Source: Gnetum montanum
Lineage: Eukaryota > Streptophyta > Gnetopsida > Gnetales > Gnetaceae
Assembly (NCBI GenBank): GCA_015680685.1
Contig: MNCI01037735.1
Span: 120,880-184,879 of the forward strand
Direction of reading: 5' to 3'
Length of the DNA stretch: 64,000 nt
Part shown: one piece after another, positions 34,225 to 46,675 of the stretch
Numbering within the stretch: the stretch's first letter is position 1
Layout: each line of letters opens with the position of its first letter
Translations under genes and position numbers: made by a program
The notes under the pieces: generated by a model
Databases searched by the model: none
What the model saw: only the letters and a program-made list of their open reading frames with translations
What the model was told of the DNA's origin: nothing

Positions 34225-36995
34225 TCATGTGGTTCCTAGAGGTGGTGGCTCCTCCATTGGTGCTTTTCCATTGTCTGGTACTACAAGCTTCTAAGATTGC
34301 TAACATGTGAGAAGCGCCTATAGTTTCTCTTCTTCCATTCGAGGATCATGCATAGTCCATGTTGATGTTCCAATGTTTGATAGAGCTGGCACCTCCCACG
34401 GACATGGCAGCTATGGAAACATCTGGTTCACTTTGACATACCACACAACAAACCATCATTGTTCCTCCTCATAAGCTCTACCTTTATCTCATAATTCATG
34501 GTAATCTATCAACCATTGAGCCAAATTTGCTGCTACATCTCTTTAATCGTGGTAGCTTACTTTGACCACTTCTAATTCAAAGTTTGCAACTTCAAATTTT
34601 TGCAATGTTTTCTTATGTTTGTTGAACTCTATCTCATACTTAGCGTAAGTGGTGGCTACCTATTTATCAAGCTCATTTCTCAAGTGCCCTATTGTTAATG
34701 TGGCTAAGCTGGCATATCACCAATTTGCCAACTCCATGTACTTCGTTAAGTCTTGAATCTGTAGGTCTCAGCTTTTTAGTTTTGCTTGGTGGGTAAAGGC
34801 ATATGTATCCAATATGGCTCGCCAATCAGTGTGTTGAGCACTGAAAGAGTTAATGTAAGTCTTAGCCATACAAATCTCCTTTTTGATTATTTCTTTATAC
34901 ATCCCCACTTAATCACGAAAGTGCTCTTTCAACTTCTCATGCTTCTTGGCCTCATTCTACCATGCACTGATCTCTATTGCCATCTTTTGATGGATGGTGC
35001 AAACTTCCTTCATAGAAAGGGTTCTATTTTCCCTGGCCAAGTGATTCATATCTTGGTTGACCTATACTAATTATTCTCACATCTATTGAAAACTTTCTTT
35101 GAGAACATTCTTCTATTTCTCAATTACTATCAACTGAAGATTTTTAGCAGCAAGTTGTTTATTCTCTTCTTGTAGGGCCTTGAGAGCCTTAACATGTGCG
35201 TACGTTTGAGCTTGTGCCTTGAAAGCATCCCAATCGGCCTGTTCTTTCTCCCTTGCCACCTTTTTATTTTGTTCCAACAATTTATTTAGTTGCTCACTTC
35301 TAAAAACATCCAATTGGTTAGCTACGATGAATTGGAAAGCATCCCTTCGTTCAACTTGTAGGGTGATGAGCTTTTCTTGTAGTCTTTGTATCTCCACTTC
35401 CACATGCTCAGCCCTAACTTCAACCATGACCAATTTTCCTTTAGTTGAAATGAGATCTAATTATACTACTATGACATCTTGAGGGATTTCAAATAAGGAA
35501 GTCATGACTTGTCCTGTTTACAATAAGTGATCCAAAACATCCTCATGTTTTGTAGAAGTCATTGAGGAACCGACCAACACTTAAGCATTACATGCTCCCG
35601 TGAAATCTACTAGTGGCATAACAGGGACTTTAAAAGATTCTTTGATGTGGTCTGTGACCACCTCTGTTGCACTTGCCACATCCTAGTGTTGCATGACCAC
35701 AACCATGGCACCTTTTCCAGTTTCTAATCTGGTTTGGAAGGATGCAGCATTCCCAAAGATTTGCTGAGACCACTAGGACTCTCCTCTTGAAATCAATGAA
35801 ATGTGTCCACTCACATGGTCAACTAAAATAGTGGGCTGCATGACATCGTCAATGACCCTAAATAAATTCTTAGCATCCCCCAACTGACCATCTCAGCAAT
35901 GGTTTTGAGATGACTGATGGATGGTCGATAGTCCTGTTGCAGTGGTGGCGATTGTTGGACATGTTGGCTTTTGGGTTGCGTGTTGGGCTCGACTTCTTGT
36001 TGTTGGATAGGCCCTACCATTTGAGGCATAGTGGGCCCAATTGTTCACTCTTCTTCTTGCTCTGATTGCTTGCCAACGTCTTTCCTTGCAACCAGCAGTT
36101 TGAGTAGTTCAGCATACGAAGCATTTTGGGCTTTTCTAAGAACATCATTCATGTAGCCCAAAATTCTAGCACGTCTGCACAGCTTCCTGATGAAACAAGG
36201 AAAAGGCAAGGCAAGCTTCCCTATCTTTCTTTCTTTGAATCTCCTTAGTATTTCTATCAAATATAAATGGGGCAAATTTGCATTAAATTTTCCCATCAAA
36301 ATTGCACTACCCCGCGCCGTATAAGTAGATAGTCTATTTAAGCCTTTCATGGGGAAAATGTGATAAGTGCCGATCTTGAACTAAATCCTCTCTTCCAGGG
36401 TTAATGCTCCATAAGCTTTATTTTCTTTATCCTAAGCCCGTTTCAACCATAACTTTCTTACATTCTTGTCTGAGCGAGTGGATAGATGAGCAATCTTTGA
36501 TCCTTCATTTGGAAGATTCAAGACCTCTACAATGGCCCTTGCAGAGAAATCAATGAGAATGCCACCTACATTGGTAATGGTGCCTTCTTGCTTTCCATGC
36601 CATAATTGGTATGTCTCACCTAAATACCAGTCACCACTTTCCAAGAGAATGGGCCATAATGGAGATGCCTTAAGTTCAATCTTCACTAGCTCGAGGGCAA
36701 ACTCAGTGAAAGGCCTGAAATTAAGCTCCACGATCATGGCTGAGAAGGTGGACTTCTCCTGAATGACTCATAGGCATTCTGGGGATAACGTGAGATGTTG
36801 CCCTAGTTATGGAGCTCTAACTTCTCCACCTTCTGCATGGCTAGATTGCACTGTCGCAGGGGTTTCCTAATGAATGCTAAATGAGTGTGCTTCCTACTCT
36901 ACATGTTCTACGTGAGGTCCCTGGCCTTTGCCTCCTCTATGGTGTTTAGCTGCTACTTGTGAAGGTCCTGCTTGATCTGCTCTTTTTGGGGCCAT
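34225..36995 (-). pseudogene. Extra 3' ORF of element E: N-terminal conserved domain plus long coiled coil
   Basis: ATG read from 36995 (MAPKRADQ); stop TGA at 34225-34227; about 923 codons. The N-terminal domain (36.05-36.74 kb) has FRPFTEFALELV, GETYQLWHGKQEGTI, AIVEVLNLPNEGS, FPCFIRKLCRRA. A Gln/Pro-rich linker (35.8-36.0 kb) includes QQSPPLQQDYRPS. The coiled coil (34.6-35.4 kb) includes RAEHVEVEIQRLQEKL and LQEENKQLAAKNLQL. The tail is PMEEPPPLGTT. No transmembrane helix or enzyme motif was seen. It is the best-preserved copy in the window but still carries stops near 36.38-36.43, 36.0-36.05 and 35.5 kb. Confidence 0.75.
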
Positions 36996-37529
36996 CTATA
37001 ATCACACAAAGATCAATTATTACTAAGGTTGTGTAGAGAAATTTTTATCAATTCATACCTTACTCATTGCCTTAGTTAACAGTCCGTAATTATGTAGTGT
37101 GATTTTAGAGTTAGAAATATTTTCGAGAAGTGTCTCCAAAAGGTGTTATTGTTGACCTTACATCGTTGGGTTTCAACAATTTCTTTACATGTGGAACTTA
37201 CAATTGTTTAGGTGGCCTAGGTGATTGATGAAAATTAACTTGGCATGTAAACATAAAATGCTTTTTTAGTAAATATTGAATTTCTTACTCCTTTAGACAA
37301 TAGATAATTTCAAAAAAGGTATGTTCACTTCCTACTATAGTAACCCCCCCTCTCCCCTGACTAAGTGGAACACTACAAGTTCAAATAGGATCAGACAGAA
37401 TTGAAATCGAAATGTTAGGGAGCTAGATATTGCACTTGGAAGATGGAGAGGTAAAGCTCTAAGTTGCAAAGGAAGATTTCAAAAACTCCCCTAGTGGAAA
37501 ATGAAGGAAATGAACATTGAATTAGGTAG

Positions 37530-37640
37530 GGTTGTAACTATATATAGGTAGGCAAGACCCAATATCACGTACCCGATATTAGGTTGTACGTGATATCACG
37601 TACCCGATATCGCGTCCCCACCGACATGCACCAAATGCAA
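37530..37640 (-). promoter_or_regulatory. Internal U3-like segment with TATA box upstream of the E extra ORF
   Basis: The minus strand reads gcgatatcgggtacgtgatatcacgt and related units (37556-37612), then cctatatatagtt near 37540, about 540 bp before the ATG. Position and layout match element C at 17540-17700. No LTR termini are present. Confidence 0.5.
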
Positions 37641-38940
37641 GGACTAAGTGAAAATAATGAATTTTTGATATTTAATGGAGGATTGGAGATTAAATTAGAA
37701 GGTCTAGGGTATTTGGAAAATTAATTTTGAGGCACCAAAAGTGTGTCATGGTGGAGTTATATATTAAAATTTGTGAAAAGGGGCTAGGACGAAGGGTGTA
37801 TAGTAATTGTTGAGGAACGATTGAGTAAAATGATAAGGGAAAGGGTAGTTCGCTTAGGTGAGTAGTTGGAGGATGTAAAATAATGTAGTAGTGTGCAACA
37901 AGAACAAGTTACAAAAGTTACACAAGTGGATCCTCCCTAAAGTAGGCTCTAGCCTATGATGCCCTTGTGGAACCACGCCTCTAATGTTCATGGGCACTAG
38001 AGAAGTTGAATGCAACATATACCTATGAACAAAACACACATGTTAGAACCATTGAATTGAGATAATAACTCTACATTACACCAACCACATGTTATGAACA
38101 TTCAGATAATGAGATGAGATGGACTACAAAAGGGATCACAGAAATCGGGGCATGAGGTTTCTAATGATGGTCATAATGGAATCTTGTGTGTAATTAGGGG
38201 TTAAATAACCATGTATCTAGCTTTCCAAATTTCAAACCAATTCCATACCACATTGTAGTGACAAGGCATCACTTCATCCCATTGATAAACAACCATAAGT
38301 CTACCAGAGTTGCAAGGAGTAACATCACTTGGCGTTTTGTTCAAGGGAGGAGCATCATGGTGGCACAACTTTTTTTTTATAGATCTATGAAGTCACCTAC
38401 CTTCAAGCATGGGTACACGTCTTTCCAGTGGAACCCATAGAAGCTTATTTAGTGCCATTTTAAGTTGCTCTTACTGCCATTTTTCTTTAGATCTACAAGG
38501 ATATAGTTACAACCTCAACAACATGATAGAACATACAAAAGTAACCAAAGAGAATCTACGAATCCCCTTGATGTCACACCCTTGTCATTCCACCTTGGTC
38601 CTTCACTCACCTCTCTAGACACAATTATTATCAAATTATTTATAGTTGGATGATGAAAAAGGTTACCATTGTGACCAGAGCACGAACCTCTTATTAATGG
38701 AATAGGTGGATGGATGTCATGGTCTCAATGTCTGAATAATCAGTCCCTTATGACTAGGCAGCATATAGGAAAACCTTACCTTAATGGGCAACATGATCAA
38801 CTTATTCACAATTGAGATTACAATGGAAAATTAAAAACAACAATTAGAAAAAGTAAAAGAAATAGATAAACGACAAAAAAATTGTAAAACAAAAAGATAA
38901 AATAACACTTAAGAATACTAGAAATTAGAATTGGGGGTGA

Positions 38941-39398
38941 CCCCCACAACTAAACATTTGGTCATGGCTAGGATTAATAAGTGGATGAATAGGATCCATG
39001 CATGTATAAAATGTTAGCAGCCCTTCATGCCTCAGCCACTAGGTGCGTATTGGTGGTATGGTGGCTGGGTAGAGAAATCATTGGTCACACACCTAATTAT
39101 AGAAAGCATAGTGGGGTAGGTTAGATGGTGTGTGTACATTATGAGGGAAATTTGGCCCACTATGACATCCTTAATTATATGGTAGTCTGCATGGATTTGT
39201 GTGTCCCTTCACATTGGTGAATTCACTGGATCGTGTGGATGTTGGAGTGTGAGGTGGAGGCCTAGGTATAGTGACAGGGGTTGTTGATGGAGCTAAGGAA
39301 GATGTGGCACCAAGTTGACCTTGGGCTAGTTTAGAGGATGGAGTAGGTTCAAAAGCATGATTCTTCTTCCTACGACCATGCCTAAAGAAGGGATGCTT
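38941..39398 (-). other. Element E junction where pol is missing
   Basis: The gag tail runs through a Pro-rich stretch and unrecognised sequence directly to gtttagttgtgggggt (38941-38956 on the minus strand), the pol-end purine motif. Other elements have 3-4 kb of pol here. Confidence 0.65.
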
Positions 39399-41417
39399 TC
39401 AACATTGTGTAGGGAACCTACTTTCGTTAATAGCAACAACACAAGTTACATCTGTTGGTTGGCATGGTGGTGTAGAACCATCCAATACATCTGATGGTGG
39501 TGTAGAAGGAGGTGAAGGATGAGAATACCGAGGGTGATGGGAAGTGTGAGAAGTATGAGGTGGTGATCCCTCATGAGAAAACATGGNAGAAGTGTGAGAA
39601 GTATGAGGTGGTGATCCCTCATGAGAAAACATGGGTTGATGGTAATCGAGAGAGTGATAACAACGATTGGAGGTAGAGGATTCAAAACTGGTTGGAGAAA
39701 TAGGATGTTGAACATAGTAGGTGTTTGATTTTTGTAAGCAAGGAGGATGTGGCTGGCTAGAGGGTGGCCTTCCCCACACTTGTGAGTTTTTCCACTACAG
39801 TGGAGCAAAGTGTTGAGGCTGGTAATAGCTCCCCTCAAGATAGTAAAATGGGTTATGGGGTTGTCCATAATTACCTTGTGGAACAGGGATGCACCTAAAC
39901 CAATACCTTTGTATGAATTTTGGATGTAGCTTCCCCACCCAATGCTCATATAGATGTGACAAGACTGGGCAATGGCCCTTTGAACAGTCGTATAAACAAA
40001 CATCACATCCATCCTCATTATCTATAGTTGAGCCTTTGGGCTTGTTACCCTTAGCCATTCTCCCTAGTTACCAAACAATGTGGTTTATTTTGGATGACCC
40101 TCTCTCCAACAATGTCTTCTAAATTCACACTTTGTTCATTTGCCCATACTGTCATCTTGTTATGATTTGCCTCAATTTCATTTATCGATTTCTGTATTGG
40201 CAAAGGTTTGGATTGTAATACCCTTTCAAAATTGGTTGCCTCCTCTTCCTTGTAGTTCCAAACCTTTCTTATTTCTAGAGTTGGATCTTGCTTAAATGCT
40301 TTGGCATTCTTCCATTTAGATAATTATCTCTCCTCTTTCACCAGACACTCTATTAGTTCTTTGACCTAGTGGGCTTGGAGCTTATATAATTATCCTCGGG
40401 CATACTTTCCAAGGTTCACCCTTGTTTCATTACTAAGCCCATCTATAATGTGGAGTATTTGTTCTTTCTTGGAGAACCTATGACTTGGACAATTATTTAG
40501 TAAGGCATAGTATCTATCTAAGGCCATGTCCAAGGGTTCTTGTTGTTCTTGTTTCCATCTTTGGATTTGTCTCCTCAAGGCGAACACTTGTGCATAGGTC
40601 TGGTATCTTTTATTGAAAAGTTTTAACACGGTTGACCATCATCTAATTGAATTTGGTTCCAATAATCTATACCACACTTCGACTTTATCGATTAGTGTCC
40701 TAGGAAAGAGCTTAAGCTTTTTCCATTTACTATCCACATTGTTGAGCACACAACCATCATGGAAGGCTTGTAAGTGATGTTGTAGATCTGAATCCTAGCC
40801 TCCTGCAAAATTGGAATATTATTCAAGCTTAGGTAGTCGACTCTTGTTGCAATGCCTGTGAGATATCTTAATGGCCTCAGTGATGTGCATTAGGCTTTTA
40901 GGGACTAATAGGGGTTTATCATTGTTAGAAAAGTTGTGATTAAAATCTCTATTTGATTGATGGTGGCGATGGGGCTTGTGTTCGCGTTGATGACCTTGAG
41001 TGTGTCTGTGGGTTCAGTTTTTTCTTTTATTCCAACCCTTTTGTGGAGCTCTATCTCTATACCTACATTCATCTTTGTTAGAACTAGACGTTGAAGTTGA
41101 GGGGAAAGATGAAAAGGAGGAACTTGTAGGATAGCCATGGCTTCTATAATGTTCCTCAAGGTCCCTTGATTTATCATTTCTAAGTACGAGGAGGCATTAG
41201 GCTTTGAGGCCTCCCCTAGTTTAGGACTAACATCATCTTCTTCAAAATTGTCTACCTTAGGTGAATGTAGTCTTTGAGTGTCGTTAGGTTGGCCATGGTC
41301 ATGAAAAACACCTTCATAAGGTGAATCACTCCAATCTTCTTCATTGTATATTTTGTTAGTTCTCTAATGAATAGGTGTGCTATATGGTTCATAGTCATTT
41401 ATGCATGAGTGAGACAT
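39399..41417 (-). pseudogene. Element E gag polyprotein (diverged type)
   Basis: ATG read from 41417 (MSHSCIN). The capsid-like domain at 40.39-40.63 kb has KRYQTYAQVFALRRQIQ, LDMALDRYYALLNNCPSH and IIDGLSNETRVNLG. The knuckle near 39.99 kb is CDVCLYDCSKGHCP, with Cys in place of the His seen in A, B, D and G. The tail is rich in Pro, Ser and His. The N-terminal FILHQDEQ domain was not found. Overall more diverged from the others than they are from each other. Contains a one-base N at 39587. Confidence 0.75.
39540..39635. repeat. Exact 46-bp duplication around a single N
   Basis: The segment gaagtgtgagaagtatgagg through acatgg is repeated identically on both sides of the N at 39587. This looks like two contigs overlapping at their ends. 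Confidence 0.7.
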
Positions 41418-41521
41418 TGTTGTCGATTTGTGATGTGTGTTTGAATACTTCTTGAAAGATATATCGTTAATACCATTTTGTAGTAATCGTGTAATATAAC
41501 TAATCTAGATAACTAGCACCA

Positions 41522-41699
41522 TCCCTAGCAATGGTGCCAATGATGAGTGGCAAGGTACCCCTACGCTCAACCATACAAATACGAGCGTGTACACATGATC
41601 TAGTCGAACTCCGCGGATGGACTAGTTGTGGCCCCTAGATAGTTATACATTTATCGTAGTTTCATGTCTTCCCACCTAGACTAGTAGTAGCTTTGTCAT
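41522..41699 (-). repeat. Primer site and first part of the element E 5' LTR
   Basis: The minus strand reads TTGGCACCATTGCTAGGGA at 41522-41540 (tRNA-Asp type). The LTR starts at 41541 and is interrupted by G at 41699 inside ctttgtcat; it resumes at 48562 with gtatgttttag. Confidence 0.85.
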
Positions 41700-42484
41700 T
41701 GATGGGATGCAATATCGCATGGGCTGCGATATCGTGTACACGATATCGCAACATGCTGCCAATTCTATAAATAAGAGGTAGCTCTCCCTTATTTTGCCAT
41801 CTAGATCTAGACCTTAGCCAAACTCTTGCCATTTTTCCATTCCAGAGTTAGAATAATTTCCATGTGCCCGCAGTAGGAAGCGCAAAGTGAATGGATCTTT
41901 ATTCAAGCAATTTTGTACCTGAGCACACGTTTGTATACAGAAATAAAGACAAACTTTTGGATAAAGCTTGCAGTGCATGGACTAAGCTAATGAGGATTTA
42001 ATTACTGTTGAATGTTTAAATGCTTTCTTAGGACTTAATCTCTCTCAACCCTCAACTCTCATAATTAAGTGCATTTAGTACGACCACTTCGAGCACGTGC
42101 GTTACGCTTGGTAATCCCAGTAACGAATAGCGTTTGGTAATGCCAGCAACGTTGCATTGGTTCAAAGTGTGAAATGGCAAGTGGGAATGGATACTGATGC
42201 TAGGGTAATTAAAGCTTAGTTAGTTAAAGTTAGTTACTTAGTTTCTTCACCCTTTCCTCTCTTAGCATAGGTAATAAAAACATAAAAGATATAAAAATCA
42301 TATACCTCAAGTTCACTTAACCATACAACCATGACAAATACAAGTGAGCTTGGGAAGACAATGACTGATTAACCTTAGGTGTTCCATAAGGCATGTAGGC
42401 ACTTAGTCTGCAAAGTTCGACCGGATTACGCATTTAATGCTCGTATTTGTATGGTTGAGTGTAGGGGTACCTCGCCACTCATCA
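41700..42484 (+). repeat. 5' LTR of element G
   Basis: 785 bp, tgatgggatg to actcatca; U3 with gatatcg units; TATA box tataaataagagg at 41767-41779. Confidence 0.92.
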
Positions 42485-42504
42485 TTGGTGTTGTTGCCAG
42501 GGAC
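42485..42504 (+). other. Element G primer-binding site
   Basis: ttggtgttgttgccagggac directly follows the LTR; tRNA-Asp type. Confidence 0.85.
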
Positions 42505-42629
42505 TAAGTTGTTTGTGCACTAAGTAGAACATAGGAAACCATCCACATCGCTGGGAAGCTTAAACGAACCTTTAGGGTTAATCAGAAGAAAATTTAAACA
42601 ACGGTCAATAGCAAACCGACAAGATAACA

Positions 42630-45170
42630 ATGTCTTCTTCTTCTCATAAAAGCACTTCACCACCTAGGGATCACATAAGAGATAGCTGGTGGTCTAACAC
42701 ACATAACCCAGATCTGCCAGTTCCTCAAGAGTATCGGGTAGTGTATACTCATATAGCCGACTTTACCTTTATCCTCCATCAAGATGAACAACTGCATTGG
42801 CGAGACTTGCAAGGTAACATAGTGTTACCCCCAGATCGGGCAGTCCCTAACATGCTCCTTCGTGCTCTTGCATAGATAGACATGATGCAGCTATACACTG
42901 AATATGTTGCATGTGATCCTGACACAAGGGATTACCATCCCACAGCAACACAACGTCTAAGGCACTTGCAGCAACAGAGTTATCACACATCGTTGAAGGG
43001 TAAAGGACCCCACAATGCTTCACCTGTCATAAGAGAAATTAAGGGTGGTGAACCTATTTCAATAGGTTCTCCACAAAATGATGTTCCCCCTCCTAACGAT
43101 AGTGCGGAGGTGGTGTATTAGAACCTTCGCTCCACGATCCACAACCCTGGTTCTGATGCCCACGAACACCAAGTGTTCAATGAGGGAACACAAACACAAG
43201 ATAAGGGCGAGCATTCTGATCTTCATCATGATCGGGGTTGGGACCACTGAAGAGAAGGTAAGAAACATCATCATGACGATGGTTCTCCTTCCTCTTTCCC
43301 TTCATCACACCATTCATCCTCTCCTTCCACATCAGGATGCAGTCATAAAGAGCACAACTGTGAGGATAAGGGTAAGGATAAGCAAGATGAGAATCCTCGA
43401 TGAGAGAGTCGAGAGCAAGGACGAGGGCATTCTAGGGAATCTAGGCATGGAAGAAGGGAAACTAGGGAACCGTGTAGGCATCACAAATGCCATAAAAGAA
43501 ATGACAACGATGAACCCCTACTTGCCACCCGAAGTATGTTAGACATTACGGAGGCTTTGAGAATACCTACAAGGCACAAGAAAGATAGCCGGATCAAGAG
43601 ACTAGACATGAATAATATCCCACGATTCAAGGGGGGATACAATGTTGATTCACAAAACCACTTACAAGCATTTCACAATGCCTGTGCCTTGCAGAATATC
43701 AAGAACGAGCGGCGAAAATTAAAGTTGTTCCCAAGGACACTCATAAAAGAAGCGGAAAGCTGGTACTGGTCCTTAGAACCAGAAACCATTAGGAGGTGGA
43801 GTACGATGCTATAATTGTTTAACGATAAATATCAAACGTACTCCCGAGTGTCCAACCTACATAAGCAGATCCAAGGATGGAAGCAGGGTAATCATAAACC
43901 CTTGGATGCTGCCATGGGCCGATATTATGCACTGCTACATCATTGCCCGGGCCATGGTTACGCACAACAGGATTAACTCTGCCACCTCGTAGATGGACTA
44001 AGACATGAAACCAGGAGAACCCTTGGAACATATGCCCAAGGGAGATTATATGAGCTTAGGTCCCATGAAGTGCACAGACTGTTGGAGCAAGTAGCTAAGG
44101 AAGAAGGGGAGCTACGGAAAAGAGAAAGCATAGAAGAGTATAACCGCGATCCTTCCCTTTGAAAGAAGGGAGTAAGATTCTATGAGGAAGAGGATGAGTC
44201 ACCACTTGAAGAGTTGGTGATTAGAAAAACCTTGCCACTTCAAAAGTTAACAACCAAAGTGTCAGCTAAGGTAGATCAAATGTGGGACTCCTTAAACAGT
44301 AGATTTGAAACTGTTTTAAAAATCGTAAAGGAGTCTAAGGAGCGAAGTAGTGACCATGATAAGAAAAAGAGAAGAGACTCAGACCATGCACGTAACAAGG
44401 GTAAGGGAAAAATGACTATTGCTGATGAGGTTGTGGATTCTAATACGGACAATGACAATGGATGTGAGATCTGCCAATATGACCATCCTAAGGGATGTTG
44501 CCCAATAATCTCACATCTGCAAGAGTCCGGGTGTATGCACTCAACCCAAGACTTAACAAACGGCAAGCACACCGGAGGTTACCTTATCCCCAAGGTAACC
44601 CAAGGCAGTTCCACCAACCCTTAACATATTATCCAAGTGGAACTCCACCACAACCTATCGAGCAACACCATCAGTGGCAATACCCACAGTCATGGGGATG
44701 CCACCGCCGAGACAACAATACCCTTACCAGCAACCAGATCCGTATGGCTATTACATGCAGCAATCAGTTTCTCCAAGTGACTCTATGGGTCACGTAACCC
44801 CACAACGTCACTACCAAGTTCAAGAGTATTTTAGGACTCACTCTCCTGGAAGAGACACTCCACATGCATACCATCCTTTGAATCCATCCGCATCTCTTAC
44901 GCTGATGGTTCCACTACCACCCATTCCAATGATGCAAGGGGAACTCCCCACTCAACCGCAGCAACGTAATGCTACAAGAGCTGTAAACCTTCAACTTGCT
45001 GCTGGTTCTAAAAACCATACAAAGAGAAGACCTTTCTTCAGAACCAAAAGCCCAAATAAGCTCTCACAACCACAAGCGATTGAGCCTCTCAACGCTCCTC
45101 CATCAAATAAGGCTTTAGAGCTCCCTTCAAACCAACAACAGAGCTCAACACATATGGTTATGTTAACACA
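42630..45170 (+). pseudogene. Element G gag polyprotein
   Basis: ATG 42630 (MSSSSHKS). Domain order: FILHQDEQLHW and PPDRAVPNMLLRALA (42.76-42.87 kb); charged linker with a frameshift near 43.44 kb; capsid-like domain 43.54-44.10 kb (DMNNIPRFKGGYN, SWYWSLEPETIRRW, LDAAMGRYYALLHHCP, LVDGLRHETRRTLG); coil LLEQVAKEEGELRKRES; knuckle CEICQYDHPKGC at 44.47 kb; Pro/Gln/Tyr-rich tail (44.6-45.1 kb). Breaks: stops near 42.87, 43.12, 43.81, 43.97 and 44.16 kb and a frameshift near 44.53 kb. Confidence 0.87.
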
Positions 45171-45930
45171 TACCGTCACTGACTGGATAAAGGTGGGCCA
45201 CCTTCCCAGGAAACTCTCTGACCCCAGAAGTACCTTAATCTACCTCCAAGTCACTGGGAATGAACCACGTAAGGCTCTTCTTGACTCAAGTTTTGGAGTC
45301 AAATTAATATCGCAAGAAATGTATAAAGTCTAGAACTTGCCCCCACTCAAGAAGAGCAATTTTCAATTAGAGATGGCTGACCAATCCATCGCTGTCCCCT
45401 TAGGACTTTTGGAGGACATTGTTACCACTATGTGTGGTTGGTCACACCCAGCTGATTTCCTAGTGATAGAAGTTAACAATAACAAAGGGGACTTCCCAGT
45501 TATAATGGGGAGGGCATGGCTCAGTACCATAAACACATGCTTGGGGATCTGTGATCTTTCCCTGGAAATATCTAAGGAAAATATTTATGGAAAGATCGAG
45601 AAGAAGAAAGTTCCATGCATCACATACAGTGATATAGAGGGTGATGACGTACAGGAATGTTCAACACTTCCTGTATGCAACCGGTGTGCCCAAGAGACTA
45701 GCATACAAAAGTGCTTGTATGTAGCAACCACACAACAAGAAAACACCCAGTGGTTGATATCTAATGAAAAGAGCAACCTACCAATATGCATGGAACTAAC
45801 TGGGGGAACAACTTGCAACCACAACGAAAGCATAGATACATTGGAGTATGAGCATCGCCAACTTCCAACCCTCAACCTGAGAACATCAATTGGGAGAAGT
45901 TGGACACTTCTAAAAAATTCAAACAAACGC
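45171..45930 (+). pseudogene. Element G protease and truncated spacer
   Basis: VTDWIKVGHLPRKLSD and VTGNEPRKALLDSSFGVKL: the third active-site residue is Ser rather than Gly. A stop follows MYKV at 45331-45333. The second block FPVIMGRAWLSTI is intact. At about 45.92 kb the spacer is fused to the last residues of the integrase frame (FPFQFSHRGDG), marking a pol deletion of roughly 3 kb. Confidence 0.85.
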
Positions 45931-45960
45931 TCATTATTTCAGATCTTTCCCTTTCAATTC

Positions 45961-45977
45961 AGTCATAGGGGAGATGG
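45961..45977 (+). other. Pol-end purine tract of element G
   Basis: agtcataggggagatgg, the same position relative to the 3' region as in B, C and D. Confidence 0.6.
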
Positions 45978-46544
45978 CCACCTATGCTAATCATTTGAGG
46001 CCCTCAGTTTCTTTTAAGTTTTTTTTTTACACATTCTTGTTTTACAAATTTCTTTAACTTTTCTTATTTTTGTTCTACAACATCGTTCATACCTTTTCTT
46101 TTATTTGTGTGTGTGTTCATCAATTTTGTTAAGTTTGTCACCTAATAAGTGCTCTAAGGGTGGTATGAACTATTTTCTATTGGATTCCAATGTTTGGTTT
46201 TTACCTTTAAGTTATGATGTTGATACTAAGGTATGGTTCTTTTGATATAACAGGCAATGAGTTCACATCATCCACGCACCCATAAATTTCTATGGTCTCT
46301 CTTGGCCTGGAACTGTGCAATCCCTTTCTTTCTAAATAATAAGAACTATCAACAAATCCGTGACTGGGCATTTCTGAAACTAAGGAAGAGCTCAAGGATT
46401 AAAAAGGGTGTGGCTTCAAGGGAACTTGATGCATTTGTGTTGGCCATTCTCTTGGGTGCTTGGATGTTTTCTTCTTAAGTTTTCTTACCATTTCGACGTT
46501 AACCAATTATCGAGAAGCTGGGTGAATAAAAATAAAAATAATAA

Positions 46545-46675
46545 GTCTTTGCATGGTGTGGTCCTCACGAAAAATAAAAAAAAAATAGTGAGGATTCAAA
46601 GCACACCCCTTAGACGAAATAATCATCTGGGCTATAAGCACTAGTTATGGAACTAAAAACATGTTCCCTCTAACT
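46545..46675 (+). promoter_or_regulatory. Two consecutive RNA hairpins in the element G 3' region
   Basis: Hairpin 1 (46545-46615): outer GTCT/AGAC, GGTGTG/CACACC, inner GGTCCTCAC/GTGAGGATT, A-rich loop. Hairpin 2 (46643-46675): AGTT/AACT enclosing GGAAC/GTTCC. B and D have the same layout with paired substitutions. Confidence 0.68.

Noticed and set aside
39446-40018. 190-codon minus-strand ORF in E
   Set aside because: It is an alternative frame over the gag tail; the real frame carries the zinc-knuckle motif, and this one shows none.
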